A DNA stretch of 64,000 nt from Chaunax sp. Z400 (Eukaryota > Chordata > Actinopteri > Lophiiformes > Chaunacidae): contig CM075192.1 in NCBI GenBank assembly GCA_037577475.1, positions 5,926,408 through 5,990,407 of the forward strand, written 5' to 3'. Numbering within the stretch: position 1 is the stretch's first letter; the number at the start of each line of letters is the position of its first letter. Positions 61,271-64,000 of this stretch are shown here, in pieces. The notes under the pieces were generated by a model that made no database searches, was not told the DNA's origin, and saw only the letters and a list, made by a program, of their open reading frames with translations. The position numbers were made by a program, and so were the translations under genes.

Positions 61271-63949
61271 GACATTTGTGCTACTCTGCACCGCTTTGCA
61301 CTGGGTGGAAGACAAAGCCCTTTGTGTTGTTTCTGATGAGAACAACGGACAACCGAGGCATTACCAAACTGACTGCGTTTAATGCTATCGAAATAGAAGA
61401 CAAATTCCTGATTCCCACTAGACTCTATGGTCACAAAAGCTTTCACAATATGCAGTAACTTCTTTTATACTGCTCTTAAGAAAAATGACAGCATCAGTCA
61501 AAGGTTATGTTCCCTATCAAGGACCTCTAGTAGCCATGAGTAATGACTATCCCATTGTTATATGATCTCAAAAATGGCGCTGGACTGTGAGGTGGGAGCG
61601 GTAAATTGAATGCAAAATGTTCTTAAAAGTACTGTGTATATGCCATCCATTGAGGTCACATTGATGGTGTATGTCAAATGAAGTACTATTGGTACTGATA
61701 TCGCATTAAGGTTACTTGTGCCATCATTTTTTAAATGATATCCAGCCCTAGCACCTGCAGTTTGTTTCCTTTAACCAAGACCACGAACCTTATCCAAGCA
61801 GTTCTAATTTTCTAAACTCATAAAAACAACCAAAGAGGTGGCATTTCAGGAAAGTCTCAAGTGTCACACTGACACACTATAATGCTTTCTTCTTCCTTAT
61901 TGACTAAATGTAGGTTTTTCTGGTTTACCATGGCAACAGACAATAAACCTGAATACACACAAACCCACTACATTCTTCTGTAAATCGATAGGTGCCTCAG
62001 ATTACGAGATGATGGGCATGAGGCTGTGGATTTTTACATGTCTGAAGTTGTAAAGACAGAACATTAGGTGCAATGACCCACAATCTTACCCATGGCAGAT
62101 AAACAAAAACCAACCAATCATCTGTAAGAGATACTGATCATTGTTTTTATGGAGAGCTGATTAGAACAGGGAAAAATAATTGAAATTTTTAACCTTTTAA
62201 CCTTAAAGCTCAAACTGCAGTCACTGCCATTTGTGCTGTCTGTAATTCCATAATTCAACTAAGTGTGCTTTTAAGAGGTTTACTGGATTGTTCCTGTGGC
62301 TGGCTTTGGGGCTCTTACCTGGAAGGGTCCAAAGTCAACCCCAATGGTCCCTCGTAATCAAAACCCTGCATCAGAGTGAAATCAGGCTTATCTTGTACAA
62401 AAAGACAATCAAATCCGATCCTCTAGGGCTAATCAAGACCTCTGAAGTAGATTAATGAGGGAGGTTTCTTGATAAGACAAATTACCAGCCAACCTCTTAG
62501 TGTATAAAAAGCTCAGACTGACCTCCCAGGTCCACCTGACATCTTTGATGTATGCACAGCATTAATTAAATTCCACATTTGTTTGTCTATCCATGGAGGG
62601 AACCCTTTCAATTTAGTTAAGAGAAGGAAGCTGGAAAGACATTTTGGCTGAGACGCATTTGAAGAGGTCCGTAAACAAACAACAGGAGAGGACAGATAAT
62701 CCATGAGCAATTAATTAACTGCTGCAGCTCAGCACCATCCAGACACTGGAGTCATCTTTAATAATGAAAGTAAGTGGAAGAGAGAGGACTGCATTAATTT
62801 TTATCTCAGGTGGTATTCTGCTTATCACCTCGTCTTCTTCTCCTGTTGTCTGATTCCTTATCTTTCCTCCCCTTCTCTAAACACTTGCTATCTTCTCTCT
62901 GTTCTCTCTTGATGACTTCCTCCTGATTCTATGATGGATTGTTTCCACTCCTTTCTCCTGTAATCCCATTGTGTTTCCTTCTTTTCATTCGTTGCCAATT
63001 CTTTGCCATCTTCCTCACTCATTGACTGTTATCCAAGGGCGTCATTTAAACTATGAATGAGGGCCTGACAGTCAGATCCAAGGGCCATTTTGTTACAATT
63101 AATAAATTCATGATATTGTGTAATTTTAGCCCATCTTCTGTTTTGTTTCACCCAACTTGAGCAGTGAGCATGAATCGAGCTAATTTACCACACAGATGAT
63201 TCTACTAAACGATTCTCAAGACATAATCAAATATTAGATTGTGTGGCAACATTTTTTACAACCAATCACAACTTTTCAAAAATTAATGGTGTCAGGAAGG
63301 TAGGTCTTGTGTAATATAGTCTCATATTAGACAGTCTCGTCAGTGGGAACATGCCGGAGAGAGAAGCAAAAGGAGTGAGGAGGAGGAAGACGTGATGAGC
63401 ACAATAAAGTTAGCAACTTGCAGGTATGGAACTCTTTAATTGAGGCTCTAATGCACAAGAAATGATTACCAGCATCCTCTTTCTGCATCTATTTGTTAGC
63501 ATAATGGACTGGAATCAATGCCTTGCTATCAGTGTATGGAGTCACAGAGGACCAGAGGATGCAGAGCCCTGCTCCCACCACAGTCAGTCAAGACTGAAGC
63601 AGAGGGCAGGAATGAGTCAAGCTCAGCAGCATCAGGTACATTCACCGCCTTGGTTAGCAACCAAGACACTTACTATACTACAGTATGTTGGGACCTGTAT
63701 AGCCATAAGGCGTATTTGTTACCCCAGATTAAAAAAAAAAAATTTGCTCCAGTACTACGTCCTGTGGTTGTAAGTTAAGAAAAATGTATGGTTGTGGCAA
63801 CTGTTGTTTATCTGTGGTTATAGACAACTAAAATACTAATAATTATCACTAATAATTGCAGGTCTGCAGTAGTCTTTCTTCCTGCTCAGAAAATACGACA
63901 CTACACACACACTCACCACTCTGACTACTTTCATAATAAAAGAGGAGAG
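61271..63949. other. Unremarkable intron sequence
   Basis: Nothing recognised beyond short AT-rich runs. A 47-bp exon-like segment at 62319-62365 was examined and not accepted. Confidence 0.45.
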
Positions 63950-63998
63950 TAATAATAATAATAATTATAATAATAGTAATGATAATGATAATAATAAT
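63950..63998. repeat. (AAT)n microsatellite, degenerate
   Basis: AAT units with TAG and ATG variants reaching the window end. Confidence 0.9.
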
Positions 63999-64000
63999 TC

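Noticed and set aside
62319..62365. Exon-like 47-bp segment on the minus strand (CAG before, CAG|GTAAGAG after, open in one frame)
   Set aside because: It would leave phase 2, while the CUB exon downstream needs phase 0. It shows no CUB or SEZ6 resemblance, and the acceptor tract is weak.

Overview
The window is intronic DNA from a vertebrate, almost certainly a teleost fish. The background is AT-rich and very gene-poor. It carries many short decayed retroposons with L2-like, Rex1-like and RTE/Rex3-like 3' ends, tRNA-headed SINEs, Tc1-like transposase relics and long CA/TG, ATT and AT microsatellites. There is no bacterial-style gene organisation. Family names for the repeats rest on recognition from memory, because no database could be searched.

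Host gene: two coding exons are convincing, both on the minus strand. The exon at 32272-32461 encodes the second half of a CUB domain. The exon at 2546-2731 encodes one complete sushi/CCP domain. Splice sites, reading frame and phases join them perfectly, with a phase 1 junction that completes an alanine codon. The sequence matches the CUB1-Sushi1 segment of the SEZ6 / SEZ6L / SEZ6L2 family, closest in my judgement to SEZ6L. The window is therefore the 3' part of one intron (32462-64000, at least 31.5 kb), a complete 29.5 kb intron (2732-32271), and the start of the next intron (1-2545). No other host exon was recognised.

Mobile DNA: the main feature is a complete, apparently intact Ty3/gypsy-type LTR retrotransposon at 15967-22542 on the plus strand, antisense to the host gene. 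Its two 724-bp LTRs differ at one base. It has a serine-tRNA-like primer site, an uninterrupted gag with a CCHC knuckle, an uninterrupted pol (protease, RT, RNase H, integrase), and a polypurine tract. A textbook -1 frameshift heptamer (T TTA AAC) lies directly against the gag stop codon. The element sits inside a 3.3-kb minisatellite of an 11-bp unit (14461-15966 and 22543-24339) that shows higher-order repetition, and it is flanked by a 4-5 bp target duplication.

The rest of the window is ordinary intron with older elements. LINE 3' ends lie near 4, 5, 7, 9, 26, 40, 45 and 58 kb. Tc1-like fragments lie near 42, 44.7 and 52.7 kb. At least two dispersed repeat families without a name I am sure of each have several copies here. 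Most long elements lie antisense to the host gene.
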